From Afipia felis ATCC 53690 (GTDB taxonomy: Bacteria > Pseudomonadota > Alphaproteobacteria > Rhizobiales > Xanthobacteraceae): a DNA stretch of 64,000 nt. The stretch spans positions 3,850,001 through 3,914,000 of the forward strand of contig NZ_KB375270.1 of assembly GCF_000314735.2 (NCBI RefSeq), written 5' to 3'. The notes under the pieces were generated by a model that saw only the letters and a list, made by a program, of their open reading frames with translations, did not search any database and was not told the origin of the DNA. The translations under genes were made by a program, and so were the position numbers. Below, in pieces: positions 45,377 through 53,561 of this stretch (positions within the stretch are counted from its first letter, which is position 1; each line of letters starts with the position of its first letter).

Positions 45377-46792
45377 ATGGACGCAGGGATTTCCCCCTCC
45401 ATCCGAATTCCGTCCGTCGATGAGATTTTGAAAACGCCGCAAGCTCATCAGGCGATCGAACGTTTCGGACGGAAACGCACGGTGGATGCGATACGTCATG
45501 TGACCGCGGTCGTGCGCCGTGAAATCGGTGCGGACGCGGTGCTCATGCCCGCTCCTGAGGCCATCGCGGCCGATGCCCTTGCGTGGCTTGAGGCCGATGC
45601 CCGCCCGAATGCGCGGGCAGTGTTCAATCTCACCGGCACGGTCCTGCACACCAATCTGGGCCGCGCCATTCTCGCGGAAGCAGCGATCGAGGCTGCGACG
45701 GTCGCGATGCGCGAAGCGATGGCGCTGGAATTCGATCTGGCGCAGGGCAGGCGCGGCGAACGCGACGCTCTGGTTCGCGGTCTGCTGTGCGAGTTGACCG
45801 GCGCCGAGGATGCGACGGTGGTGAACAACAATGCCGCCGCCGTGCTGCTCGCGCTCAACACCTTGGCCAAGGGAAAAGAGGCTATCGTTTCGCGCGGCGA
45901 GTTGATCGAGATCGGCGGCGCCTTCCGCATGCCGGAGATCATGGCGCGCGCCGGTGCCAGGCTGGTCGAAGTCGGGACCACCAATCGCACGCATGAAAAG
46001 GACTATGCGGCGGCGATCAACCCGAAGACCGGGTTGATTCTCAAGGTCCATACATCAAACTACCGCATCGAGGGCTTCACCAAGTCGGTGTCTGGCAAGG
46101 CGATCTCTGCGCTGGCGCGCGCGAGTCACGTTCCGCTCCTGAACGATCTTGGCTCCGGCACGCTGGTTGATCTGTCGTGCTATGGGCTGATGCATGAGCA
46201 GACCGTGGCGGAGGCGGTGGCCGAGGGCGCGGACCTCGTGACGTTCTCCGGCGACAAGCTGCTCGGTGGCCCACAGGCCGGATTCATCGTCGGGCGTCGG
46301 GATTTGATCGCGCGACTGAACCGCAACCCGATGAAGCGTGCGCTGCGTATCGACAAGATCCGTCTTGCGGCGATCGAAGCGACGCTGCGGCTTTATCGCG
46401 ATCCGGACCGGCTGGCTGCACGTCTGCCGACATTGCGCATGATGGCGCGGCCGCTTGCCGACATCGAGGCCGCGGCGCAGCGTGTGTTGCCTGCCATCGC
46501 GGCCGCCGTGGGTTCTCGCTTTGACGCTGACGTGATCGCCTGCACAAGCCAGATCGGTTCGGGCTCGTTGCCGAGCGAAGTGATTCCAAGTGCGGGCATC
46601 GCGTTGCGCGTGGCCAATACGCGCGGCAAGGGCCGTGCCCTCCTGGAATTAGCGACAGCCCTTCGGACGCTGGATCAACCTGTCATCGGCCGCATCGAAA
46701 ACGATGCGTTTATCCTCGATTTGCGCTGCCTCGAAGACGAGGCCGCGTTCGTGCGCAATCTCGCGACCTTGCGAACAGGGGGCCGAGGCTGA
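45377..46792 (+). CDS. selA: L-seryl-tRNA(Sec) selenium transferase
   Basis: SelA turns Ser-tRNA-Sec into Sec-tRNA-Sec using selenophosphate and PLP in a decameric ring. The 471 residues have the family blocks 'NLTGTVLHTNLGRAILAEAA', 'VVNNNAAAVLLALNTLAKGKE' (in two parts) and the PLP-binding Lys294 in 'VTFSGDKLLGGPQAGFIVG'. An N-terminal tRNA-binding domain is present ('IRIPSVDEIL'). It starts 10 bp after fdhE with AGGGAG, and its stop overlaps the next start (TGATG). Confidence 0.96.
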   Translation: MDAGISPSIRIPSVDEILKTPQAHQAIERFGRKRTVDAIRHVTAVVRREIGADAVLMPAPEAIAADALAWLEADARPNARAVFNLTGTVLHTNLGRAILAEAAIEAATVAMREAMALEFDLAQGRRGERDALVRGLLCELTGAEDATVVNNNAAAVLLALNTLAKGKEAIVSRGELIEIGGAFRMPEIMARAGARLVEVGTTNRTHEKDYAAAINPKTGLILKVHTSNYRIEGFTKSVSGKAISALARASHVPLLNDLGSGTLVDLSCYGLMHEQTVAEAVAEGADLVTFSGDKLLGGPQAGFIVGRRDLIARLNRNPMKRALRIDKIRLAAIEATLRLYRDPDRLAARLPTLRMMARPLADIEAAAQRVLPAIAAAVGSRFDADVIACTSQIGSGSLPSEVIPSAGIALRVANTRGKGRALLELATALRTLDQPVIGRIENDAFILDLRCLEDEAAFVRNLATLRTGGRG

Positions 46793-47616
46793 TGGGCTTG
46801 CGCGGATTCCTTGCACAGTTACGGCAGCGGCGCGATGTGGATGCGCCAGTTGAGGCTGTGGGGGAGGCGTTGGTCGCTGAGCGGATGGCACAGGCTTATG
46901 AGGCCGCCGAGGCGAACGACTACGAATCTGCGCTGGCAATCTGGGGGCCACTTGCGCATCAGGGCATTACGCGCGCGCAGAACAATATCGGAAAATGTTT
47001 CAGCGATGGACTTGGCGTCGATCGCGATAGCGCGCTTGCGCTGCGCTGGCTGACGCTTGCGGCCGAAGGTGGTGATCCTGTCGGCCAGCGCAACCTTGCC
47101 GAAGTCTATTTCAAGGGCGAGGGAGTTCAGGCGAACGCAGTCCGGGCCGCCGAACTATACCGAACGGCGGCGGAAGCAGGCGACGGTCCCGCGCAAGACA
47201 TGTTGTCGTGGATGCTGGTTGAAGGCGAAATGATCCCTGGCGATCTGTCTGACGCAAAGCATTGGGCGGAAGCCGCAGCGGCGCAGGGCATCGTGCCTGC
47301 CATGACACGGCTCGGCATGATGTATCACAACGCGCTTGGCGTCGAACGCGACGCGGCTGCAGCTGCACGCTGGTGGGACAAGGCCGCTGTGCTCGGAGAC
47401 GCAGATGCACAGGCGATGCTGGGTGCGGCATATCAGCTCGGCGCCGGGGTGCCGCGTGACGGTGTTGCCGCGCTGATGTGGCTGTTGCGGGCGCAGGCCG
47501 GCGCAAGCCTGCTGGCGGAGCCCTTCATCCATCCGACATTCGCGGCATTGTCGGTCGCGGAGATCGAGCGTGCCAGGAGGCTCGCGGGCCTGCCATTGCC
47601 GGAGCCTGCATTATGA
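46792..47616 (+). CDS. Sel1-repeat (tetratricopeptide-like) protein between selA and selB
   Basis: The 274-residue protein consists of about six Sel1-like repeats, for example 'ALRWLTLAAEGGDPVGQRNL', 'AAELYRTAAEAGDGPAQDML' and 'AARWWDKAAVLGDADAQAML'. It has no signal peptide or membrane helix, so it should be cytoplasmic. Its start overlaps selA's stop and its stop overlaps selB's start (ATGA), so it is a translationally coupled member of the sel operon. Sel1 repeats are protein-interaction modules; the name has no link with selenium. A scaffolding role for SelA or SelB is only a guess. Confidence 0.85.
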   Translation: MGLRGFLAQLRQRRDVDAPVEAVGEALVAERMAQAYEAAEANDYESALAIWGPLAHQGITRAQNNIGKCFSDGLGVDRDSALALRWLTLAAEGGDPVGQRNLAEVYFKGEGVQANAVRAAELYRTAAEAGDGPAQDMLSWMLVEGEMIPGDLSDAKHWAEAAAAQGIVPAMTRLGMMYHNALGVERDAAAAARWWDKAAVLGDADAQAMLGAAYQLGAGVPRDGVAALMWLLRAQAGASLLAEPFIHPTFAALSVAEIERARRLAGLPLPEPAL

Positions 47617-49712
47617 TCGTCGGCACCGCTGGGCATATCGATCACGGCAAGACCTCGCTGGTACGGGTGCTGACGGGCGTCGACACCGACCGCCTCAAGG
47701 AGGAAAAGGCGCGGGGCATTTCGGTTGATCTCGGCTTCGCCTATCTGCCGATGCCGGCGGGCGGCATTCTTGGCTTCATCGACGTGCCGGGACATGAGCG
47801 TTTCGTTCACAACATGCTTGCCGGTGCAACCGGAATCGATTTCGTTTTGCTGGTGATTGCAGCCGATGACGGTGTGATGCCGCAGACGATCGAACATTTG
47901 GCAATCGTCAATCTGCTCGGCATCAATGTCGGCGCGGTCGCGATCACCAAATCGGATATGGTGGATACCGAGCGTCTCGCCGAGGTTCGCGTCGAGATTG
48001 CAAACCTGCTGGCTTCGACGGTGCTGCATGATGCGCCGATGTTCCCGGTATCCAGCGCGACCGAGGCGGGCGTCGCGGAATTGCGCGCGCATCTTTTCGC
48101 GGCGGCGGCAGCATGGTCCGGCCGCTCGGCGCAGGGGCGTTTCCGTCTTGCGGTCGATCGTTCTTTTACGTTGTCTGGCGCGGGGACCGTGGTGACTGGA
48201 ACGGTGCTCTCTGGCAGTGTCTCGGTCGGAGATCAGGTTGTCATCAGCCCGTCGGGTCGATCGGCGCGCGTGCGTGCTATCCATGCACAGAACCGTGCCG
48301 CTGAGCGCGGACAGGCAGGAGATCGCTGTGCGCTCAATCTTGCAGGCGATCAGATCAGCAAGGATGCGATCAGCCGTGGTGACGTCGTGCTCGATCCGCA
48401 TCTGCATGCGCCGGCCAATCGGATCGATGCGAAATTTCAGGTGCTGGCCTCGGAAACGCGGCCCGTCACGCAGTGGATGCCGGTGCGGTTGCATCACGCC
48501 GCGGCCGAGATCGGTGCGCGGGTGGTGTTGCTGGGCGACGATCCGGTGACGCCCGGCGGCGAAGCTTTCGTCCAGCTTGTCACCGACCAGCCGATCGCCG
48601 CGGCGGCGGGGGATCGCTTCGTGCTCCGCGATACCACGGCGCAGCGGACCATCGGCGGGGGTGTGCTGGTCGATCTCCGCGCGCCGGCGCGCAAACGTCG
48701 TACACCCGAGCGAATTGCGCAGCTTGAAGCAGGCGCGATTGCCGATCCGGACAAAAGCCTATGGGCGATGTTAACCGCCGCCGGTTATATCGACTTTACC
48801 GCCTTCGTTCGCGACCGTGCGTTGTCGGCGAGCGAGCGCGACGCGATGATCCAGCGCCTTAGCCTGCTGCGGCTGCCGACTGCGAAAGCCGAATACGTGA
48901 TCGCGCCGGCTGCGTGGCTTCGTCTGAAGACCGCGATCCATGCAACGCTGACGGCCTTTCATGCCAACCATCCGAACCTGTCCGGCATGGGGTTCGAACG
49001 CCTGCGGCTGCAGCTTGAACCACGCTTGGCGGCGCCGGTGTTCGCGGCGCTGCTGCAGGGGCTTGCACGCAACAAGGAGGTAGGCCTCGATGGCGCATGG
49101 GTTCGCTTGCCGGGCCATGAGGTGCGGCTGTCGCTGGTCGATGAAGCAGTGTGGAGCAAGATCGCACATTATATTGGCGGCGAGAGTCGTTTCCGGCCAC
49201 CACGCGTGCGGGATATTGCGGGCTATACCGGCATTGCCGAGCCAGAGGTGAGGCGCGTTTTCAAGCTGATTGGCCGCATGGGCAAGGTCGATGAGATTGC
49301 CCACGATCATTTCTTCCTGCGCGGAACAGTCGCCGAGATCGTTCAGATCATGACGGATGTGGCGGTCGCTGCGCCCGATGGCTATTTCACTGCGGCACAG
49401 TTGCGCGACCGCCTCGACAATGGCCGCAAGGTTGCGATACAGATTCTCGAATTCTTCGACCGGCATGGCGTTACCATCCGCCACGGTGATTTGCGTCGCG
49501 TCAATAAGCATAGGCTTGATCTGTTCGGCAGAGCGTCTGATGAGTTGCCGACGTCAGCAAAGGTTGCGAAGATCGAAGTTAACGGAAGAGCATCGTTCCC
49601 GGTGGGGCGTCCGGACTTCAAATCCGGGAGGGGCCGCGAGACGGTCCTTGGTGGGTTCGACTCCCATTCTCTTCCGCCAAATCCTCTCTCATCGAAATTG
49701 GGTGTGCGATGA
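47613..49712 (+). CDS. selB: Selenocysteine-specific elongation factor SelB (frame extends through selC)
   Basis: SelB delivers Sec-tRNA-Sec to UGA codons by binding the SECIS hairpin. The GTPase part has G1 '[17 protein letters not shown]', G3 'DVPGHE' and G4 'TKSD'; beta-barrel domains 2 and 3 follow, then winged helices from about residue 370 that bind SECIS. The domain pattern ends near residue 640 ('HRLDLFG'). The frame continues to residue 699, and residues 658-689 are encoded by the tRNA-Sec gene. Its stop at 49712 overlaps the next ATG (ATGA), like other junctions in this operon. The start at ATG 47613 overlaps the Sel1 gene's stop. Confidence 0.94.
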   Translation: MIVGTAGHIDHGKTSLVRVLTGVDTDRLKEEKARGISVDLGFAYLPMPAGGILGFIDVPGHERFVHNMLAGATGIDFVLLVIAADDGVMPQTIEHLAIVNLLGINVGAVAITKSDMVDTERLAEVRVEIANLLASTVLHDAPMFPVSSATEAGVAELRAHLFAAAAAWSGRSAQGRFRLAVDRSFTLSGAGTVVTGTVLSGSVSVGDQVVISPSGRSARVRAIHAQNRAAERGQAGDRCALNLAGDQISKDAISRGDVVLDPHLHAPANRIDAKFQVLASETRPVTQWMPVRLHHAAAEIGARVVLLGDDPVTPGGEAFVQLVTDQPIAAAAGDRFVLRDTTAQRTIGGGVLVDLRAPARKRRTPERIAQLEAGAIADPDKSLWAMLTAAGYIDFTAFVRDRALSASERDAMIQRLSLLRLPTAKAEYVIAPAAWLRLKTAIHATLTAFHANHPNLSGMGFERLRLQLEPRLAAPVFAALLQGLARNKEVGLDGAWVRLPGHEVRLSLVDEAVWSKIAHYIGGESRFRPPRVRDIAGYTGIAEPEVRRVFKLIGRMGKVDEIAHDHFFLRGTVAEIVQIMTDVAVAAPDGYFTAAQLRDRLDNGRKVAIQILEFFDRHGVTIRHGDLRRVNKHRLDLFGRASDELPTSAKVAKIEVNGRASFPVGRPDFKSGRGRETVLGGFDSHSLPPNPLSSKLGVR
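49584..49679 (+). tRNA. selC: tRNA-Sec (UCA)
   Basis: A 96-base gene starting GGAAGAG and ending CTCTTCC-G-CCA. It has a 6-bp D stem (CGTTCC/GGGGCG, two T-G pairs), an anticodon arm CCGGA-CTTCAAA-TCCGG with anticodon TCA, a long extra arm (AGGGGCCG/CGGTCCTT) and T arm GTGGG-TTCGACT-CCCAT, all diagnostic for bacterial tRNA-Sec. The eighth acceptor pair would be C-T, so the usual 8+5 arrangement has a mismatch at the junction. CCA is encoded. It lies wholly inside the selB reading frame, 30 bases before the next gene. Confidence 0.96.
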
Positions 49713-50215
49713 CGACGCAGCAGCTCTCCAACTTTCTCGATGGCTTTGAACGCTCCGCGCATGAGGCGAGCGTGAACGAGGAAAATTACCGGCGCGAGAT
49801 CTCTGCCCGCCTCAAGACGCTCGCGGAGGAACGAGCCTTCGGTTTTCGCAGGCTCAATCTGATGCGGACCGTCGTGGCGGCGATTCAGAAATGCGAGACC
49901 GAGGACGATGCGATCGTTGAAGGCTCGGCGGCGTTTCTGCGGGAAGTCGGTTGGTCGGCGGAGAACGAATCCCAGCAGGAGGCGCTGGAGAGGTTTCAGC
50001 CAGTCATCCGCACATGCTGGCGGATCAAACAGGCGGGCGGCGAGGAGGGGGCTAACGGCGAGGCGAAGCCTGAAGCAATCCCCGAGGCGAACCCGGACGA
50101 TATCGGCAAGCAGTTGAGTGAATTCGAAAACTGGTTCGGCAAAGCGCGCAATGGCCCGTTCCTTAGCGTACTTGAGCGAGAGATCGTGGAGCTGCCGCTT
50201 GTCGAAATCTGCTAG
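49709..50215 (+). CDS. Unknown protein encoded directly after selC (first of pair)
   Basis: The 168-residue product has a helical, charged N-terminal half ('LSNFLDGFERSAHEASVNEENYRREISARLKTLAEER'-like composition), then 'EGSAAFLREVGWSAEN', a Glu/Ala/Pro linker (about residues 110-130) and 'LSEFENWFGKARNGPFLSVLEREI'. I recognise no family. There is no signal or membrane helix. Its ATG overlaps the selB-frame stop, and its end overlaps the next gene by 17 bp, so it appears to be part of the sel transcript. Link to selenocysteine is positional only. Confidence 0.65.
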   Translation: MTTQQLSNFLDGFERSAHEASVNEENYRREISARLKTLAEERAFGFRRLNLMRTVVAAIQKCETEDDAIVEGSAAFLREVGWSAENESQQEALERFQPVIRTCWRIKQAGGEEGANGEAKPEAIPEANPDDIGKQLSEFENWFGKARNGPFLSVLEREIVELPLVEIC

Positions 50216-50609
50216 GGAGCGTCGTGGCAAACTCGATGACGCTCTGTTTGACGATTGGGTCGTCAAGGAATATCGGCGTGCCAATGGTTTTACGGCGCTG
50301 ATCGTGCTGGTTTCGACGGCAAATCTCGGCGTTGTGCCGTTGCGCTCGACCTTCACGCATATAATCGGCGATGAGATCAACTGGCATCAGTTCAGCATGC
50401 TGATGCGCGGGGCGGGCGTGGCCTGGGACGCGGTTCTAATCATGCCGGTTAGCGATGAGGACGGCGGGCCCATTGAGGATCACCGCGCGGCGGAAGAGTT
50501 GCGCGCGCTGGAAGATCGCCTCAACGAGGACCGCATGGTCGCCAATGAGGGGCACTTTTTCGACAATTGGGGTCGCCGCATGAAGGTCGAACCCGCGACG
50601 GCGAATTGA
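50199..50609 (+). CDS. Unknown protein (second of pair)
   Basis: About 136 residues from TTG 50199, with GGAG 7 bases upstream; no ATG or GTG fits better before the conserved-looking part. The sequence 'ALFDDWVVKEYRRANGFTALIVLVSTANLG' then 'DEINWHQFSMLMRGAGVAWDAVLIMPVSDEDGGP' looks like a small alpha/beta domain. No family recognised. It overlaps the 3' end of the preceding unknown gene, suggesting coupled translation, and stops 2 bp before the convergent selD end. Confidence 0.55.
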   Translation: MSKSARERRGKLDDALFDDWVVKEYRRANGFTALIVLVSTANLGVVPLRSTFTHIIGDEINWHQFSMLMRGAGVAWDAVLIMPVSDEDGGPIEDHRAAEELRALEDRLNEDRMVANEGHFFDNWGRRMKVEPATAN

Positions 50610-50611
50610 TG

Positions 50612-51661
50612 TCACGCTATGACGCGCACCTCGGCCGGCCCGGCTGCGGTGTAGCCGATGATCCGGGCGGCGCTGTAGCCCGCGCGGTGAATTGTCTCGA
50701 GCGCGGCCTGGGCGTGATCAGCGGCACAGGAAACTAACAACCCGCCCGACGTCTGCGGATCGACCAACAGGTTGCGCTGCCAGTCGGGCAAACCCTCGGG
50801 CAGGCGAATGGCATCGCCATAGCTTGCCCAGTTTCGTGTGGATGCACCGGTGACGTAGCCCTGCTGCGCGAGCTGGGCCGCGTGCGTGAACAGTGGCACC
50901 TCGGTGGCTTTCAGCGCGACGGTGAGCTTCGAGCCGCGTGCGAGCTCCAGCGCATGGCCGAGCAGGCCGAACCCAGTAACGTCGGTAATGGCGTGAACGG
51001 CTTCATCGTTGGCAAGCTCACTGCCAATACGGTTGAGTTGTGTCGTCGAGGCAAGCATTTCGCCGTAACCCTCGCCCGGCAGATCGCCCTTCTTGATGGC
51101 GGCGGAATAGATGCCGACGCCGATGGCCTTGGTCAGGATCAGCGCGTCGCCGGGCTTCGCATCGGCATTGCGGCGCACCTGATCGGGACGGCAGAGGCCT
51201 ATGACGGCAAGACCGTAGATCGGTTCCGTCGCGTCGATCGAGTGACCGCCGGCAACCGGAATTCCGGCCGTCGCACAGACGCTATTGCCACCTGCGATGA
51301 TGTTGCGCACGTCATCGATTGTGACCTTGTTGAGCGGCATGCCAAGGATCGCGAGCGCCATGATCGGTTTCGCGCCCATGGCGTAGATGTCGGAGATCGC
51401 GTTGGTTGCGGCGATGCGGCCGAAATCGAAGGGATCGTCCACCACCGGCATGAAGAAATCCGTGGTGGCCACCACGCAGGTGGAGTCATCGACTTTCCAC
51501 ACCGCGGCGTCGTCACCGGTCTCGACCCCGACCAGCAGTTGACGGAATGGCGCGGCGGCGGGCTGGTTGGCGAGCAACTCCTGCAAGACGGAAGGCGCAA
51601 GCTTGCAGCCGCATCCGCCACCGTGGGCAAGGCTCGTCAGGCGCACGATGGGAGCATTCAT
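50612..51661 (-). CDS. selD: Selenide, water dikinase (selenophosphate synthetase)
   Basis: SelD makes selenophosphate from selenide and ATP, the Se donor for SelA and for 2-selenouridine in tRNA. The 349 residues begin with the active-site Gly-rich loop '[17 protein letters not shown]', where Cys17 is the catalytic residue (a plain Cys, not Sec) with Lys20. '[21 protein letters not shown]' (in two parts) carries the Mg/ATP aspartates, and '[19 protein letters not shown]' and '[11 protein letters not shown]' are typical. It is convergent with the sel operon and so under separate control. Confidence 0.97.
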   Translation of the reverse strand: MNAPIVRLTSLAHGGGCGCKLAPSVLQELLANQPAAAPFRQLLVGVETGDDAAVWKVDDSTCVVATTDFFMPVVDDPFDFGRIAATNAISDIYAMGAKPIMALAILGMPLNKVTIDDVRNIIAGGNSVCATAGIPVAGGHSIDATEPIYGLAVIGLCRPDQVRRNADAKPGDALILTKAIGVGIYSAAIKKGDLPGEGYGEMLASTTQLNRIGSELANDEAVHAITDVTGFGLLGHALELARGSKLTVALKATEVPLFTHAAQLAQQGYVTGASTRNWASYGDAIRLPEGLPDWQRNLLVDPQTSGGLLVSCAADHAQAALETIHRAGYSAARIIGYTAAGPAEVRVIA

Positions 51662-51809
51662 TGTCAGGTCTCCTGCGGATTGCGCCGCGCAGCGGCAGCC
51701 TCACCAGCATTCCGCGCACTGCGCGGAGCGGAGAGCGACAACATACTCCGAAATCATACGCCCGATCGGGCAAGAGATGCAAATGTGCCGTAGCGCCGCA
51801 TCACTGGCG

Positions 51810-51840
51810 GCACTCCCGCGGATTAATTTCGCGGGAGTGC
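51810..51840. terminator. Hairpin after the PepSY-like small gene
   Basis: GCACTCCCGCG and CGCGGGAGTGC form a perfect 11-bp stem around GATTAATTT, 11 bases past the minus-strand stop at 51851. T runs on either side are short, so efficiency is uncertain. Confidence 0.6.
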
Positions 51841-51850
51841 TTGATTAATC

Positions 51851-52117
51851 TTATCTTACAATCTCGCCGGACGTCGGATCGAGATAGAGCGATGTTTTCG
51901 CGCCGTTGCGGTCGAATCCTTTGATCTTCCAGCAGCCCTTGCTCTGTTTCGTCTCACGGACCGCATAGCCGAGCGATTCCGCTTTTGCGACGACTTTCTC
52001 GATCGGCATCCACTGGCTTGCCGGGACAGGAGCGCAGCGCATTTTGTCGGCAAACGCCGGTTGGACGGCTGCGGTTGTGAGCAAAGCGAGGGTAGCTGAG
52101 ATGAGGATCGGTTTCAT
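51851..52117 (-). CDS. Small periplasmic PepSY-like protein
   Basis: The 88-residue precursor has a signal peptide ('LISATLALLTTAAVQPAFA') and a mature domain 'MPIEKVVAKAESLGYAVRET', 'GCWKIKGFDRNGAKTSLYLDP', 'TSGEIVR', which is the PepSY_2 pattern (amphipathic helix plus three strands). Two Cys (in 'MRCAPVP' and 'KGCWK') may form a disulfide. Function unknown. It is divergent from two small genes and the two-component system that follow; proteins of this kind often belong to such regulons. Confidence 0.78.
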   Translation of the reverse strand: MKPILISATLALLTTAAVQPAFADKMRCAPVPASQWMPIEKVVAKAESLGYAVRETKQSKGCWKIKGFDRNGAKTSLYLDPTSGEIVR

Positions 52118-52257
52118 GAGATTCTCCGTGATCAGATAGTATCGATTCGGTCCTTATGGCTGATGGAGGCTGTGGTTCTCCTGATAAGCGCTGTCAGGGA
52201 GCTGTCAGGAGCGCTCAGATAAGTTGGCTCTAGGGTCAAACCTTTCGGGAGAGAACC

Positions 52258-52506
52258 ATGCCGGCAGCTCTGGCTTTTCTTTTCATAGCGGTGCCGTTTC
52301 TTGCGGCATCGGCGCTCGAATTCGAGGGGTTCATTGCGCTCGTTTTGCTGTTCTGCGTTGCCGCCGGGCTCGCCGGTCCGCCTCAGAATGGTGCGTCGGC
52401 CGCGGCGGCCCGTTTGCGGCGGCAACGTCAGGCGCAGGCGCGAGATGAAGCACTGCGCGCGGAGATCGCGGCGCGGCCCCGGTTGCCGGATTTGTCGCGA
52501 ATTTGA
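52258..52506 (+). CDS. Small membrane protein of unknown function
   Basis: The 82-residue product has two hydrophobic segments ('ALAFLFIAVPFLAASAL' and 'GFIALVLLFCVAAGLAG') and an Arg/Ala/Gln-rich soluble tail. GGGAGAGAACC precedes the ATG at 52258. It is the first frame in the direction of the PepSY/two-component genes, 58 bp before the next. No family recognised. Confidence 0.55.
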   Translation: MPAALAFLFIAVPFLAASALEFEGFIALVLLFCVAAGLAGPPQNGASAAAARLRRQRQAQARDEALRAEIAARPRLPDLSRI

Positions 52507-52563
52507 TAAAGTGATGCCTGCCCACCCTCACGATCAGAAGATCGAACAGGCTCGACCGGAATC

Positions 52564-52893
52564 TTGATGATGCTTTGTACGAACCTGAAGTCCCTTGCGT
52601 TGCTGGCGACGCTCATGATGGTGGTCATGATGGGTGCAAGGCAGCCTGTGTCCGCGGCCGATTGCAAGCGCAGTCAGGACTGCGCGCTTGATGCCTTCAA
52701 GGGCGGGGAAATCAAACCGCTCCCTGATGTGCTCGCGGTAGTGCGCGAGAAAATTCCCGGCGAAGTGGTCAAGGTCGAGCTTGATCGTGAGAAAGGCGTC
52801 TGGGTCTACGAAGTCAAAATTCTTACGCCGTCCGGAAAGCGCCGGAAGGTCGAAATTGACGCCAGCACGCTGGCGATCGTCAAAATGGATTGA
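52564..52893 (+). CDS. PepSY domain periplasmic protein
   Basis: The roughly 107-residue precursor has a signal peptide ('LALLATLMMVVMMGARQPVSA') and a PepSY domain: 'PLPDVLAVVREKIPGEVVKVEL', 'DREKGVWVYEVKILTPSGKR', 'RKVEIDASTLAIVKMD' (blocks shortened at their joins). Start may be ATG 52567 or 52570. PepSY proteins next to two-component systems are thought to modulate signalling or protease activity in the envelope. Its stop overlaps the response-regulator region, so it is the first gene of that operon. Confidence 0.85.
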   Translation: MMMLCTNLKSLALLATLMMVVMMGARQPVSAADCKRSQDCALDAFKGGEIKPLPDVLAVVREKIPGEVVKVELDREKGVWVYEVKILTPSGKRRKVEIDASTLAIVKMD

Positions 52894-52895
52894 TC

Positions 52896-53561
52896 GTGCG
52901 CGTTCTGGTTGTCGAGGATGAACCGCGGATTGCTGCCGATCTCAAGAAGGCCCTCGAGAGGACGCTTTATGCCGTCGATGTCGCACATGACGGTGAAAAA
53001 GCCTGGTTTCTTGGTGAAACTGAGGATTACGATGCCATCGTGCTCGACCTCGGCCTGCCACGCCTCGATGGTCTGTCGGTTTTGAGACGGTTGAGGGATG
53101 CCGGGATTGCGACGCCGATCCTGATCCTGACTGCGCGTGACGGCTGGCGGGAGAAGGTCGAAGGCATCAATGCTGGCGCCGACGACTATCTCGTCAAGCC
53201 GTTTCAGATGGAGGAGTTGCTCGCGCGGCTTGGCGCGATCACGCGCCGTGCTGCTGGTCATGCTTCGCCAGTTATCAAGGCTGGTGAACTCGAGGTCGAT
53301 ACCCGCGCACGCGTGGCGATGTTGAGCGGCCATCAGCTTGCGCTATCGGCAATGGAATATCGGCTGCTTGCCTATCTTCTGATCCACCGCGGACAAACCA
53401 TGTCCCAAGGAGAGCTTCTCGAACATCTTCATGATGGCGACACCGATCGTGATGGCAATGCGGTCGAGGCGCTTGTTGCCCGCTTGCGCAAGAAGCTTGG
53501 TTTCCCGCTGATTGAAACGCATCGAGGGCGTGGCTACTGCATCCCTGCGGATGCTCCATGA
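52896..53561 (+). CDS. OmpR/PhoB-family response regulator
   Basis: The 221-residue regulator has a receiver domain with acidic pocket 'VEDEP', phospho-acceptor Asp51 in 'VLDLGLPRLDG', Thr in 'LILTARD' and Lys in 'YLVKPF', then a winged-helix DNA-binding domain ('ALSAMEYRLLAYLLIHRG', 'VEALVARLRKKLG', 'ETHRGRGYCI'), close to QseB/PhoP types. The GTG at 52896 gives the canonical 'MRVLVVEDEP' start. It is followed by its kinase with a 4-base overlap. Target genes probably include the nearby PepSY genes. Confidence 0.93.
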   Translation: MRVLVVEDEPRIAADLKKALERTLYAVDVAHDGEKAWFLGETEDYDAIVLDLGLPRLDGLSVLRRLRDAGIATPILILTARDGWREKVEGINAGADDYLVKPFQMEELLARLGAITRRAAGHASPVIKAGELEVDTRARVAMLSGHQLALSAMEYRLLAYLLIHRGQTMSQGELLEHLHDGDTDRDGNAVEALVARLRKKLGFPLIETHRGRGYCIPADAP

